From Streptomyces sp. 71268 (lineage in GTDB: Bacteria; Actinomycetota; Actinomycetes; Streptomycetales; Streptomycetaceae), in NCBI RefSeq assembly GCF_029392895.1, contig NZ_CP114200.1:1641501-1705500 (forward strand): DNA of 64,000 nucleotides, read 5' to 3'. The position numbers and the translations under genes are program-made. Every line of letters begins with the position of its first letter. Position 1 is the stretch's first letter. Positions 16,097-24,370 of the stretch are shown in pieces. Under the pieces are notes generated by a model that saw only the letters and a list, made by a program, of their open reading frames with translations, did not search any database and was not told where the DNA came from.

Positions 16097-17032
16097 ATGA
16101 CACCCCCCGCGTCCGTCGGTGCGGACACCGACAACCCGTACGCGCTCGCCCACCTGGACGCCCTGGAGTCCGAGGCGGTGCACATCTTCCGCGAGGTGGC
16201 GGGCGAGTTCGAGCGGCCGGTGATCCTGTTCTCCGGCGGCAAGGACTCGATCGTGATGCTGCACCTGGCACTGAAGGCGTTCACGCCGGCGCCGGTGCCC
16301 TTCGCGCTGCTGCACGTGGACACCGGGCACAACTTCCCCGAGGTCATCGACTACCGCGACCGGGTCGCGGAGCGGCACGGGCTGCGGCTGCACGTGGCCT
16401 CGGTGCAGGAGTTCATCGACCGCGGCGAGCTGCGCGAGCGGCCCGACGGCACCCGCAACCCGCTCCAGACGGTGCCGCTGCTGGACGCCATCGAGAAGAA
16501 CCGCTTCGACGCGGTCTTCGGCGGCGGCCGGCGGGACGAGGAGAAGGCACGGGCCAAGGAGCGGGTGTTCTCGCTGCGGGACGAGTTCGGCGGCTGGGAC
16601 CCGCGCCGCCAGCGTCCCGAGCTGTGGCAGCTCTACAACGGGCGCCACTCCCCCGGCGAACACGTGCGTGTCTTCCCGCTGTCGAACTGGACCGAGCTGG
16701 ACGTGTGGCAGTACATCGAGCGGGAGAAGATCGACCTCCCGGCGATCTACTACGCGCACGAGCGCGAGGTCTTCTCCCGCTCGGGCATGTGGCTGGCGCC
16801 CGGCGAGTGGGGCGGCCCGCGCGAGGGCGAGCGGGTCGAACGCCGCCTGGTGCGCTACCGCACGGTCGGCGACATGTCCTGCACCGGCGCCGTCGACTCC
16901 CAGGCGGCCACCATCTCCCAGGTCATCGAGGAGATAGCGGCGTCCAGACTCACCGAGCGGGGCGCCACGCGGGCGGACGACAAGCTGTCCGAGGCCGCGA
17001 TGGAAGACCGCAAGCGCGAGGGGTACTTCTAA
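16097..17032 (+). CDS. cysD: Sulfate adenylyltransferase subunit 2
   Basis: 311 residues from ATG 16097 with GAGGAG upstream. It is the small catalytic subunit of ATP sulfurylase. The PP-loop SGGKDSIVMLHLA, the GGGRRDEEKARAKER loop and the C-terminal KREGYF are all present. It works as a heterodimer with CysN, which starts 3 nt after the stop. Confidence 0.95.
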   Translation: MTPPASVGADTDNPYALAHLDALESEAVHIFREVAGEFERPVILFSGGKDSIVMLHLALKAFTPAPVPFALLHVDTGHNFPEVIDYRDRVAERHGLRLHVASVQEFIDRGELRERPDGTRNPLQTVPLLDAIEKNRFDAVFGGGRRDEEKARAKERVFSLRDEFGGWDPRRQRPELWQLYNGRHSPGEHVRVFPLSNWTELDVWQYIEREKIDLPAIYYAHEREVFSRSGMWLAPGEWGGPREGERVERRLVRYRTVGDMSCTGAVDSQAATISQVIEEIAASRLTERGATRADDKLSEAAMEDRKREGYF

Positions 17033-17034
17033 CC

Positions 17035-18450
17035 ATGACGAGCATCATCACCGGCCAGCCCGGGCCGACCGAGCGGGCGCCGGCCGCCTCGCTGCTGCGC
17101 TTCGCGACCGCCGGCAGCGTGGACGACGGGAAGTCCACGCTGGTGGGGCGGCTGCTGCACGACTCCAAGTCGGTACTGGCCGACCAGTTGGAGGCGGTCG
17201 AGCACGCCTCGCGGCACCGTGGCACGGAGGGCCCCGACCTGGCGCTGCTGACCGACGGGCTGCGCGCCGAGCGCGAACAGGGCATCACCATCGACGTCGC
17301 CTACCGCTACTTCGCCACACCCCGGCGCCGGTTCATCCTCGCCGACACCCCGGGCCACGTGCAGTACACCCGCAACATGGTCACCGGCGCCTCCACGGCC
17401 GAGTTGGCCGTGGTGCTGGTGGACGCCCGTAACGGCGTGGTCGAGCAGACCCGCCGGCACGCCGCGGTCGCCGCGCTGCTGCGCGTGCCGCACATCGTGC
17501 TCGCCGTCAACAAGATGGACCTGGTGGACTACGCGGAGCCGGTGTTCGCCGCGATCGCCGAGGAGTTCAGCGCGTACGTGGCCTCGCTCGGCATCCCCGG
17601 CTGGAGCACCGTCAGCACGTCCGGCGCGGCGGGCGCCGCGGGCTCGGCTGACGCCTGGTGCACGGCCATCCCGATCTCGGCGCTGGCCGGCGACAACGTG
17701 GTCGCGCCGTCGGCGAACATGGACTGGTACGGCGGCCCCACGGTGCTCGAACACCTGGAGACGGTGCCGGTGGTGGCCGACCCGGCGCGCGACGTGGCCC
17801 GCTTCCCGGTGCAGTACGTCATCCGCCCGCAGTCCGCCGAGCACCCCGACTACCGCGGCTACGCGGGACAGGTGGCCTCCGGCGTGCTGCGGGTGGGGCA
17901 GCCGGTGGTGGTGCTGCCGTCCGGGCGCGAGAGCGTGATCGAGGGCATCGACGCGCTGGGCGACCCGGTGGACGCGGCCTGGGCGCCGCAGTCGGTGACG
18001 CTGCGGCTCGCCGACGACCTCGACGTCTCGCGCGGCGACCTCATCGCCCCGGCCGACGCGGCCCCCGCCAGCACCCAGGACGTGGCGGCGACGGTGTGCC
18101 ACGTGGCGGACCGGCCGCTGCGCGTCGGCGACCGCGTACTGCTCAAGCACACCACCCGCACGGTCAAGGCCATCGTCAAGGACATCCCCTCGCGGCTGAC
18201 CCTCGACGACCTGTCCCAGCACCCGGCGCCGGGCGAGCTGGCCGCCAACGACATCGGCCAGGTGGTGCTGCGGACCGCGCAGCCGCTGGCCCTTGACACG
18301 TACGCGGCCTCCCGGCGCACCGGTTCCTTCCTCCTGATCGACCCGGCGGACGGTACGACGCTGACCGCGGGCATGGCCGGCGAGGCGTTCGCCGCCGGTC
18401 CGGCGGAGTCGGGCGCGCGGCCCGGCGGCGACCCGGAACGGGGTGTCTGA
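17035..18450 (+). CDS. cysN: Sulfate adenylyltransferase subunit 1 (GTPase)
   Basis: 471 residues from ATG 17035. It is an EF-Tu-like GTPase that drives sulfate adenylation by CysD. G1 is GSVDDGKSTLVGRL, switch region EREQGITIDVAYRYF, G3 DTPGHVQYTRNM, G4 NKMDLVDY. Beta-barrel domains fill the second half. There is no fused CysC domain, consistent with a separate cysC. A Gly/Ala/Ser-rich insert lies around residues 193-203. Confidence 0.95.
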   Translation: MTSIITGQPGPTERAPAASLLRFATAGSVDDGKSTLVGRLLHDSKSVLADQLEAVEHASRHRGTEGPDLALLTDGLRAEREQGITIDVAYRYFATPRRRFILADTPGHVQYTRNMVTGASTAELAVVLVDARNGVVEQTRRHAAVAALLRVPHIVLAVNKMDLVDYAEPVFAAIAEEFSAYVASLGIPGWSTVSTSGAAGAAGSADAWCTAIPISALAGDNVVAPSANMDWYGGPTVLEHLETVPVVADPARDVARFPVQYVIRPQSAEHPDYRGYAGQVASGVLRVGQPVVVLPSGRESVIEGIDALGDPVDAAWAPQSVTLRLADDLDVSRGDLIAPADAAPASTQDVAATVCHVADRPLRVGDRVLLKHTTRTVKAIVKDIPSRLTLDDLSQHPAPGELAANDIGQVVLRTAQPLALDTYAASRRTGSFLLIDPADGTTLTAGMAGEAFAAGPAESGARPGGDPERGV

Positions 18451-18451
18451 C

Positions 18452-18553
18452 ATGGCGGGTGAGGCGTTCTCGACGTTCGCGAAGGAGGGCGGTCGCGTGG
18501 GCAGCGGCGCGCTCGGCTCCGGTCAGGGCGGGGTCGGGCGATGTGCGTGCTAA
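18452..18553 (+). CDS. Possible 33-residue ORF between cysN and the ABC importer
   Basis: ATG 18452 is one base after the cysN stop and the ORF ends at TAA 18553. The peptide is Gly-rich and ends RCAC. No family is recognised and there is no strong Shine-Dalgarno. The 233-bp gap between cysN and the importer may otherwise be untranslated. Listed only because of the tight junction. Confidence 0.2.
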   Translation: MAGEAFSTFAKEGGRVGSGALGSGQGGVGRCAC

Positions 18554-18683
18554 CCGCCCGCCGTGCCCCCACCCCCCGCACCCCCGGCCGCCCGGCCGGA
18601 TCGCTCGTGCTCTTCCGTACCCCGGAACCACCGCCGGTGCCGCCCTGAGGCGTGCCCCGGCTCGCTGAGAGGAACCACCTGCC

Positions 18684-19814
18684 ATGTCTGCCCTTCCCGC
18701 GCCCCGCGCCCGCAGAGCCCGCCGCCGCCTCCTGGCCGCCACCGCCCTGGCCCCGCTGCTGATCGGCGCGCTCGGCGCCTGCGGCTACGGGTCGGAGAAG
18801 GAGGACGACGGGAAGAAGCCCGCGGCGAAGGCCAAGGGGGCCAAGATCGACGGCCTGGACTCGGTGCGGATCGGCTACTTCGCCAACGTCACGCACGCCA
18901 CCCCGCTGGTGGGCATCCAGGAGGGGTTGATCCAGAAGGAGTTGGGCGGCACCCAGATCAAGCCGTTCACCTTCAACGCCGGGCCATCGGAGATCGAGGC
19001 GCTCAACGCCGGCTCCATCGACATCGGTTGGATCGGCCCGTCGCCCGCCATCAACGGCTACACCAAGTCCGGCGGCCAGAACCTGCGCATCATCGGCGGC
19101 TCCGCCTCCGGCGGCGTCTCGCTGGTGGCCAACCCGGACAAGATCAAGACGCCCGACGACCTCAAGGGCAAGCGGATCGCGACCCCGCAGAAGGGCAACA
19201 CGCAGGACGTCGCGCTGCTGAACTACCTGTCCGAGAAGGGTTACGACGTCGACGCCCAGACCGGCAAGGGCGACGTGTCGGTGATCCGGCAGGACAACAA
19301 GGAGATCCCCACCAGCTTCAAGCAGGGTGGGATCGACGGGGCGTGGGTACCCGAGCCGACCGCCTCCAAGCTGGTGGCCGAGGGCGGCAAGGTCATCCTC
19401 GACGAGCGCGACCTGTGGGAGGGCGGCAAGTTCGTCATCACGAACGTGATCGTCTCGCAGAAGTTCCTCAAGGAGCACCCGAAGGTCGTCGAGGCGGTGC
19501 TGCGCGGCTCGGTGCGCACCAACGACTGGATCAAGGCCAACCCGGACGCGGCCAAGAAGCAGGTCAACGCGGCCCTGAAGAACCTGACCGGGAGCCAGTT
19601 GGACGCCAAGGTCCTCGACCCGGCGTTCAAGAACGTGGACGTCACCAACGACCCGCTCGCCAAGACGCTGCGGGACGAGGCGGAGCACGCCGTCGAAGCG
19701 GGCCTGTTGGAGAAGCCCAAGCTCGACGGCATCTACGACCTCACACTGCTGAACAAGGTGCTCAAGGCCGCGGGGAAGCCCGAGGTCGAGGACGCCGGGC
19801 TCGGCGCCAGCTAG
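18684..19814 (+). CDS. Sulfonate/taurine-type ABC transporter substrate-binding lipoprotein
   Basis: 376 residues from ATG 18684 (GAGAGGA upstream). The N-terminus is a lipoprotein signal with Arg-rich n-region and lipobox LGAC at about residues 29-32. The mature domain is of the SsuA/TauA/NrtA type (RIGYFANVTHATPLVGIQEG, INAGSIDIGWIGPSP-like, DDLKGKRIATPQKGNTQD). It binds an organosulfur or oxyanion ligand outside the cell. The location inside the cys operon favours sulfonates or sulfate esters. Confidence 0.85.
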   Translation: MSALPAPRARRARRRLLAATALAPLLIGALGACGYGSEKEDDGKKPAAKAKGAKIDGLDSVRIGYFANVTHATPLVGIQEGLIQKELGGTQIKPFTFNAGPSEIEALNAGSIDIGWIGPSPAINGYTKSGGQNLRIIGGSASGGVSLVANPDKIKTPDDLKGKRIATPQKGNTQDVALLNYLSEKGYDVDAQTGKGDVSVIRQDNKEIPTSFKQGGIDGAWVPEPTASKLVAEGGKVILDERDLWEGGKFVITNVIVSQKFLKEHPKVVEAVLRGSVRTNDWIKANPDAAKKQVNAALKNLTGSQLDAKVLDPAFKNVDVTNDPLAKTLRDEAEHAVEAGLLEKPKLDGIYDLTLLNKVLKAAGKPEVEDAGLGAS

Positions 19815-19892
19815 CACGCGCTACTCGCCACCCCCCACGCGCCGCCCCCCACGTCCTATCGCCCACCGGCCCCCTTCCCAGGAGGTGACGCC

Positions 19893-20687
19893 ATGACCGC
19901 CACGCTCACCCAACAGCCCGTCACGACGGAACGGTCCAGCGGCCACGCCGCGCGCATCGACCACGTCTCCAAGTCGTTCGGCCGCCCCGGCGCCCGGCAG
20001 CAGGTGCTCGACGACATCACGCTGGACGTCGCGCCCGGCGAGTTCGTCTGCCTGCTCGGCGCCTCCGGGTGCGGCAAGTCCACGCTGCTCAACCTGGTCG
20101 CCGGGCTCGACAAGCCGACCGCCGGCAACATCGACGTGCCGGGCGGACGGCCGGCCCTGATGTTCCAGGAACACGCGCTGTTCCCGTGGCTGACGGCGGG
20201 CAAGAACATCGAGCTGGCGCTGCGGATGCGGGGGGTGCCGCGCGCGGAGCGGCGCCCGGAGGCCGAGCGGCTGCTGAACCTGGTGCGCCTCAAGGGCGCG
20301 TACGGCAAGCGGGTGCACGAGTTGTCCGGCGGCATGCGGCAGCGGGTGGCGCTGTCCAGGGCGTTGGCCCAGGACAGCAAGCTGCTGCTGATGGACGAGC
20401 CGTTCGCGGCCCTCGACGCCATCACCCGGGACGTGCTGCACGAGGAGCTGACCCGTATCTGGGCCGAGACGCACGTCTCGGTGCTGTTCGTCACGCACAA
20501 CGTGAGCGAGGCGGTGCGGCTCGCCCAGCGCGTGGTGCTGCTCTCCTCGCGGCCCGGCCGGATCGCCCGCGAGTGGACCGTGGACATACCCCAGCCGCGG
20601 CGCATCGAGGACGCCGCGGTCGCCGACCTGTCCGTAGAGATCACCGAGCAGCTCCGTGGGGAGATCCGGCGCCATGGCCAGCACTGA
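19893..20687 (+). CDS. Sulfonate-type ABC transporter ATP-binding protein
   Basis: 264 residues from ATG 19893 with AGGAGGTGA five bases upstream. Walker A is GASGCGKST, signature LSGGMRQRVALSRAL, Walker B LLLMDEPFAALD, and the H-loop FVTHNVSEA. It resembles SsuB/TauB. Its last 14 nt overlap the permease gene. Confidence 0.93.
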   Translation: MTATLTQQPVTTERSSGHAARIDHVSKSFGRPGARQQVLDDITLDVAPGEFVCLLGASGCGKSTLLNLVAGLDKPTAGNIDVPGGRPALMFQEHALFPWLTAGKNIELALRMRGVPRAERRPEAERLLNLVRLKGAYGKRVHELSGGMRQRVALSRALAQDSKLLLMDEPFAALDAITRDVLHEELTRIWAETHVSVLFVTHNVSEAVRLAQRVVLLSSRPGRIAREWTVDIPQPRRIEDAAVADLSVEITEQLRGEIRRHGQH

Positions 20688-21657
20688 CAACTCGTCCTCC
20701 ACGGGCCCCGCGGGCCCAGAGCCCCAGGCGGCGGGTCCGGCCGCCGGCACCACCGTCACCAAGGAGCCGGCCGCGACCGGCGCGCCCGAGGGTGGGCCGG
20801 ACCAGCTCGCCGGCCTGGAGGCGGGCCTGGACGCGCTGGACACCCAGACCAGGACCCGGGTGCCGCTGGCCCGGGTCCTGCTCGACAAGGTCGTACCGCC
20901 GATCGTGGCGATCGCCCTGGTCCTGACGGCCTGGCAGCTCGCCTACCACTTCGAGGTCAAGCCGCACTACCAGCTCCCCAGCCCCGCCGACGTGGCGCGG
21001 GCGCTGCAGGACAAGTGGCTGGACGGCACGCTGCTGGGCTACGTGTGGGAGAGCGTCTCGCGCGGCGCGCTCGGCTTCGCGGCCTCGCTGATCATCGGCA
21101 CGCCCCTGGGGCTCCTGGTGGCACGGGTGTGGTTCGTGCGCGCTGCCATCGGCCCGATCCTCTCCGGCCTCCAGTCGCTGCCGTCGGTGGCCTGGGTGCC
21201 GGCGGCGATCATCTGGTTCGGGCTGACCAACTCCACCATCTACGCGGTGGTGTTGCTCGGCGCGGTGCCCTCGATCGCCAACGGTCTGGTCGCCGGGGTC
21301 GACCAGATCCCGCCGCTGTACCTGCGCGCGGGCCGCACCATCGGGGCCACCGGGTTCGCCGGCATCCGCCACGTGCTGCTGCCGGCCGCGCTGCCCGGCT
21401 ACATCGCCGGGCTCAAGCAGGGGTGGGCGTTCTCCTGGCGCTCGCTGATGGCGGCCGAGCTGATCGCGACCTCGCCCGAGCTGGGCACCGGGCTCGGCCA
21501 GTTGCTGGACCAGGCGCGGGTGGACTCGGACATGTCGCTGGTGCTGGCGGCGATCCTGCTCATCCTCATCGTGGGCATCGGCATCGAGTTGCTGATCTTC
21601 GCGCCGATCGAGCGGCGGGTGCTGCGCAGCCGCGGCCTGCTGGCCAGCAACCGCTAG
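20674..21657 (+). CDS. Sulfonate-type ABC transporter permease
   Basis: 327 residues from ATG 20674, overlapping the ATPase gene. About 65 N-terminal residues are polar and Ala/Gly/Pro-rich. Six transmembrane segments follow, with the permease loop RAGRTIGATGFAGIRHVLLPAALPG-type EAA motif (positions about 222-245). It resembles SsuC/TauC. Confidence 0.9.
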   Translation: MASTDNSSSTGPAGPEPQAAGPAAGTTVTKEPAATGAPEGGPDQLAGLEAGLDALDTQTRTRVPLARVLLDKVVPPIVAIALVLTAWQLAYHFEVKPHYQLPSPADVARALQDKWLDGTLLGYVWESVSRGALGFAASLIIGTPLGLLVARVWFVRAAIGPILSGLQSLPSVAWVPAAIIWFGLTNSTIYAVVLLGAVPSIANGLVAGVDQIPPLYLRAGRTIGATGFAGIRHVLLPAALPGYIAGLKQGWAFSWRSLMAAELIATSPELGTGLGQLLDQARVDSDMSLVLAAILLILIVGIGIELLIFAPIERRVLRSRGLLASNR

Positions 21658-21667
21658 GGGTACGTCG

Positions 21668-22453
21668 ATGCACGCGAACGCACTGGTGATCATCGCGCAC
21701 GGCAGCCGCGACCCGCGGCACGCGGCGACCGTCACCGAGCTGACCGCTCGGGTACGGGCGCTGCGGCCGGGGCTGCGGGTGGAGGTCGGCTACCTGGACT
21801 TCTGCGCGCCGAGCGTGTCACAGGTGCTGTCGCGGCTGGCGGCCGACGGCGTACGGGAGGTGGTGGCGGTGCCGCTGCTGCTGACCCACGCCTTCCACGC
21901 CAAGGTCGACATTCCCGCGGTGCTCGGCGCCGCCCGCACCGCGCTGCCGCACCTGAGCGTGCGGCAGGCGGCGGTGCTCGGCCCGTCCGCGCTGCTCGGC
22001 GCCGCCCTCGAGCGGCGCCTCGCGGAAGCCGGGGTACGCCCCGGCGACCGCGGTACCACCGGGGTCGCGTTGGCCTCGGCGGGCTCCTCAGACCCGGAGG
22101 CGATCGCAGTGATCGCAGAAATCGCGCGGGAGTGGCGGCACACCGGTTGGTGCGCCGTGCGGCCTGCGTTCGCCTCCGCGGCGGCCCCGCTCACCTCGAT
22201 CCCCGGGACCGAGGACGCGGTACGCGCGCTGCGCGCCGACGGCGCCCGGCGGGTGGCCGTCGCTCCGTACGTGATCGCGCCCGGGCGGCTGCCCGACCGC
22301 ATCGCGGACGGGGCCGCCCGGGCGGGCGCCGACGTGTTGGCCGACGTGCTCGGGCCGGCGCCGGAGGTGGCCGCGCTGTTGCTGCGCCGCTATGAACAGG
22401 CGCGTCAGGCGCGAGCGGTGCGCACGCCGTTGGGCGTACCGCTCAGCGCCTGA
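21668..22453 (+). CDS. Sirohydrochlorin chelatase family protein (CbiX-type)
   Basis: 261 residues from ATG 21668. Two homologous halves are visible: the first begins LVIIAHGSRDPRHAATV, with the metal-binding His in AHGSRD, and LLLTHAFHAKVD; the second has VAPYVIAPGRLPDRI. This fits sirohydrochlorin ferrochelatase, which supplies siroheme for the sulfite reductase at the head of the operon. Cobaltochelatase is the alternative, but the context supports iron. Confidence 0.85.
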   Translation: MHANALVIIAHGSRDPRHAATVTELTARVRALRPGLRVEVGYLDFCAPSVSQVLSRLAADGVREVVAVPLLLTHAFHAKVDIPAVLGAARTALPHLSVRQAAVLGPSALLGAALERRLAEAGVRPGDRGTTGVALASAGSSDPEAIAVIAEIAREWRHTGWCAVRPAFASAAAPLTSIPGTEDAVRALRADGARRVAVAPYVIAPGRLPDRIADGAARAGADVLADVLGPAPEVAALLLRRYEQARQARAVRTPLGVPLSA

Positions 22454-22463
22454 CCGTACGGCC

Positions 22464-22500
22464 CCACCGGCGTCGGCCGGGGTCCGGCCGACGCCGGTGG
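22464..22500 (+). terminator. 17-bp perfect hairpin ending the sulfur operon
   Basis: 22464-22480 pairs perfectly with 22484-22500 over a 3-nt loop, starting 11 nt after the chelatase stop. There is no T-run, as is common in Streptomyces. Confidence 0.8.
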
Positions 22501-22630
22501 CCGGCCGAGGGGCCGGTCGGGAGGGTGATGGGCAACGTTGCCATGCTCTGCTCCACGGCCGCGTCGCCCAGCGTGCGATCAGGGGGCCCGGCCCGCGATC
22601 GGGCCCGGGCGCGCCGTCAGCCGTCAGCCG

Positions 22631-23506
22631 TCAGCGGGAGACGCGGCGCATGGCGTGTCGTACGCCGCCCAGCGCGACGCCGAGATGGCTCCCCAGCCGG
22701 GTGGCCGCCTGGCGGCTGGCCTCGCGGGCCATGAACGCCAGCAGCGGGCCCGCGCTGGCCTTGGTGATCAGGGCGAAGCAGTCCGTGGTGCCGATGTGCT
22801 CGGCGAAGAACCCGTCGAGTTCGGCATCGCCACTGCGCGGCGCCTGCCCGTAGAGCTGGGACAGCAGGCCGCCCAGGGCCTCCCTGACCACGAGCTTCTC
22901 GGCGTCGATCTGCTCGGGCCGGTGGCCGAGCCACCGCATTGCGGCGACGCCGAGGCGCTGCACCTGCTCCGGCACCGGGCGGTCGGGCTGCGGGAAGACG
23001 CGGTCGGGTCCGAAGGTCTTGGTGAACCCGGCGTGTATGCCCGGGTTCTGGGTCCGCAGGACCACGTAGGTGTGTCCGAACGGGTTCCGCAACAGGACCT
23101 CGGTGATCAGGAACCGCGCCTGCACCCGGGCCGACAGCTTGGAGCGCCGGTGCGCGGGCAGCAGGCCCGCCGCGTCCAGGTAGACCACGCGCTTGCCGAA
23201 GAAGCGCTTGCGCTGGTAGCCCGCCCAGCCGACGACCTCGTCGTCCGGCGCCAGGGTGAGCGTGAAGTTGGAGACCTGGTCGAAGAAGTTCTGTTCCTTG
23301 CGTGCCTTCCAGTAGTTGGAGTGGTCGGTCTCGAAGGTCCGGGTGGCGACGTCGGCCACCACATCGAAGATCCGCTCGCGGCAGCCGTCGGCCAGCTTGG
23401 CCGGGGCTGTCCAACTGACCGAGCGGTAGCCGTTGTGCAGGTTGCGCACCTTGGGCGGCGCCGAGAATCCCCGCAGATCGGCTGCGGTCAGTCGTAACGT
23501 GCCCAC
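22631..23506 (-). CDS. Conserved protein of unknown function, GNAT-like pattern
   Basis: 291 residues from GTG 23506 with GCGAGGA about 10 nt upstream; an earlier frame extension lacks signals. The central region (LAPDDEVVGWAGYQRKRFFG, VVYLDAAGLLPAHRRSKLSA, then a segment around THKFG-like TKTFGPDRVFP) follows the order of an N-acetyltransferase: strand, acceptor helix, then a second strand. The acetyl-CoA loop is not clearly recognisable. No signal peptide or transmembrane helix. I do not recognise the family. Confidence 0.6.
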   Translation of the reverse strand: MGTLRLTAADLRGFSAPPKVRNLHNGYRSVSWTAPAKLADGCRERIFDVVADVATRTFETDHSNYWKARKEQNFFDQVSNFTLTLAPDDEVVGWAGYQRKRFFGKRVVYLDAAGLLPAHRRSKLSARVQARFLITEVLLRNPFGHTYVVLRTQNPGIHAGFTKTFGPDRVFPQPDRPVPEQVQRLGVAAMRWLGHRPEQIDAEKLVVREALGGLLSQLYGQAPRSGDAELDGFFAEHIGTTDCFALITKASAGPLLAFMAREASRQAATRLGSHLGVALGGVRHAMRRVSR

Positions 23507-24370
23507 TGTCAGTCGTCCTCGCTTCTCGTGGCGGGTGCCAGGATCAGAGGAAAGCTTAAGCACGCTACGTTGCGGTAAGGTAACTCGCCGGCCAACAGAA
23601 CAAGGGGTACTTCCGCGCAATAGCCGCAGGTGAGCGGGGGTGTGACCGACCTAACGCGGCGAGGCGGCGGGACGGGTTTACTCGCCGGTCAGCGCGCGCG
23701 ACGGCTCCCCTCGCGGCCCCTCCCGGACGCCTTGGGTGTGGCACATCCCACACGGACAGTGACCACGGCCGCGCGTGACGGAAGGGCCGGGAGCAAAGGA
23801 CCCAAGGGGCAAGGGGCCGGCCGTCGCGCCCCGTGGGGGTTGGGCGCGACGGCCGGACGCCTGGGGGCGCGCGCGACCGACCGGCAGCGCGCGACACTCC
23901 CGCTCCACCGGGGCGCGGCCAGGGCCACCCCCGAGGAGACTCGAAACTCTTGCCGACCAACGGTGGTCGACACAACCAAGTTGAGGCGTTGTGACATATC
24001 CAACGCCCCGCATGTCGCCCGTATGCGGCGTAAGTTACGCACTCCGGTCGGCTCCCTTGGCAATAACTGACACAATTTACCTATGCAACATGTGCGTGAC
24101 CTCGCATGTGTATCCGGCCCGCGCGCCCGGGTGGCCCGCCGCGCGGCCCGCTCCCCCACGCGGCTCAAACTGTTGGCTCGTACGCGCCGTTGAAGCCCCA
24201 CGCCCCCGCCTCACAAGCCCGCTTTCGGACAGATTTCCCCGCCGGATGTGACGTCTCGGACGTGGTGCGGGCGGCGGGCAACCCGTGGATCGCGGTCGGC
24301 ATCCTCCGCGGTAGCGGAGGCCCGCCGCCTCGTGGGTCCTCCGGCTGGTCTCACCGATCAGCGCCGATCC
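23507..24370. other. Large divergent intergenic region
   Basis: 864 bp between two divergent genes, with no supported ORF. A perfect 15-bp hairpin lies at 23817-23856. A lower-GC stretch at about 23940-24110 contains an imperfect inverted repeat (GACACAAC about 23967 to GTTGTGAC about 23988) and probably the promoters. Confidence 0.5.
23817..23856. terminator. Orphan 15-bp hairpin
   Basis: CCGGCCGTCGCGCCC (23817-23831) and GGGCGCGACGGCCGG (23842-23856) pair perfectly across 10 nt. It has terminator strength, but no annotated gene ends here, since the flanking genes diverge. It could end an unannotated small RNA on either strand. Confidence 0.55.

Noticed and set aside
23630..24070. Possible 146-residue plus-strand ORF in the large intergenic region
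   Set aside because: No SD, Arg/Gly/Ala-biased composition, and it crosses the strong hairpin and a promoter-like patch.
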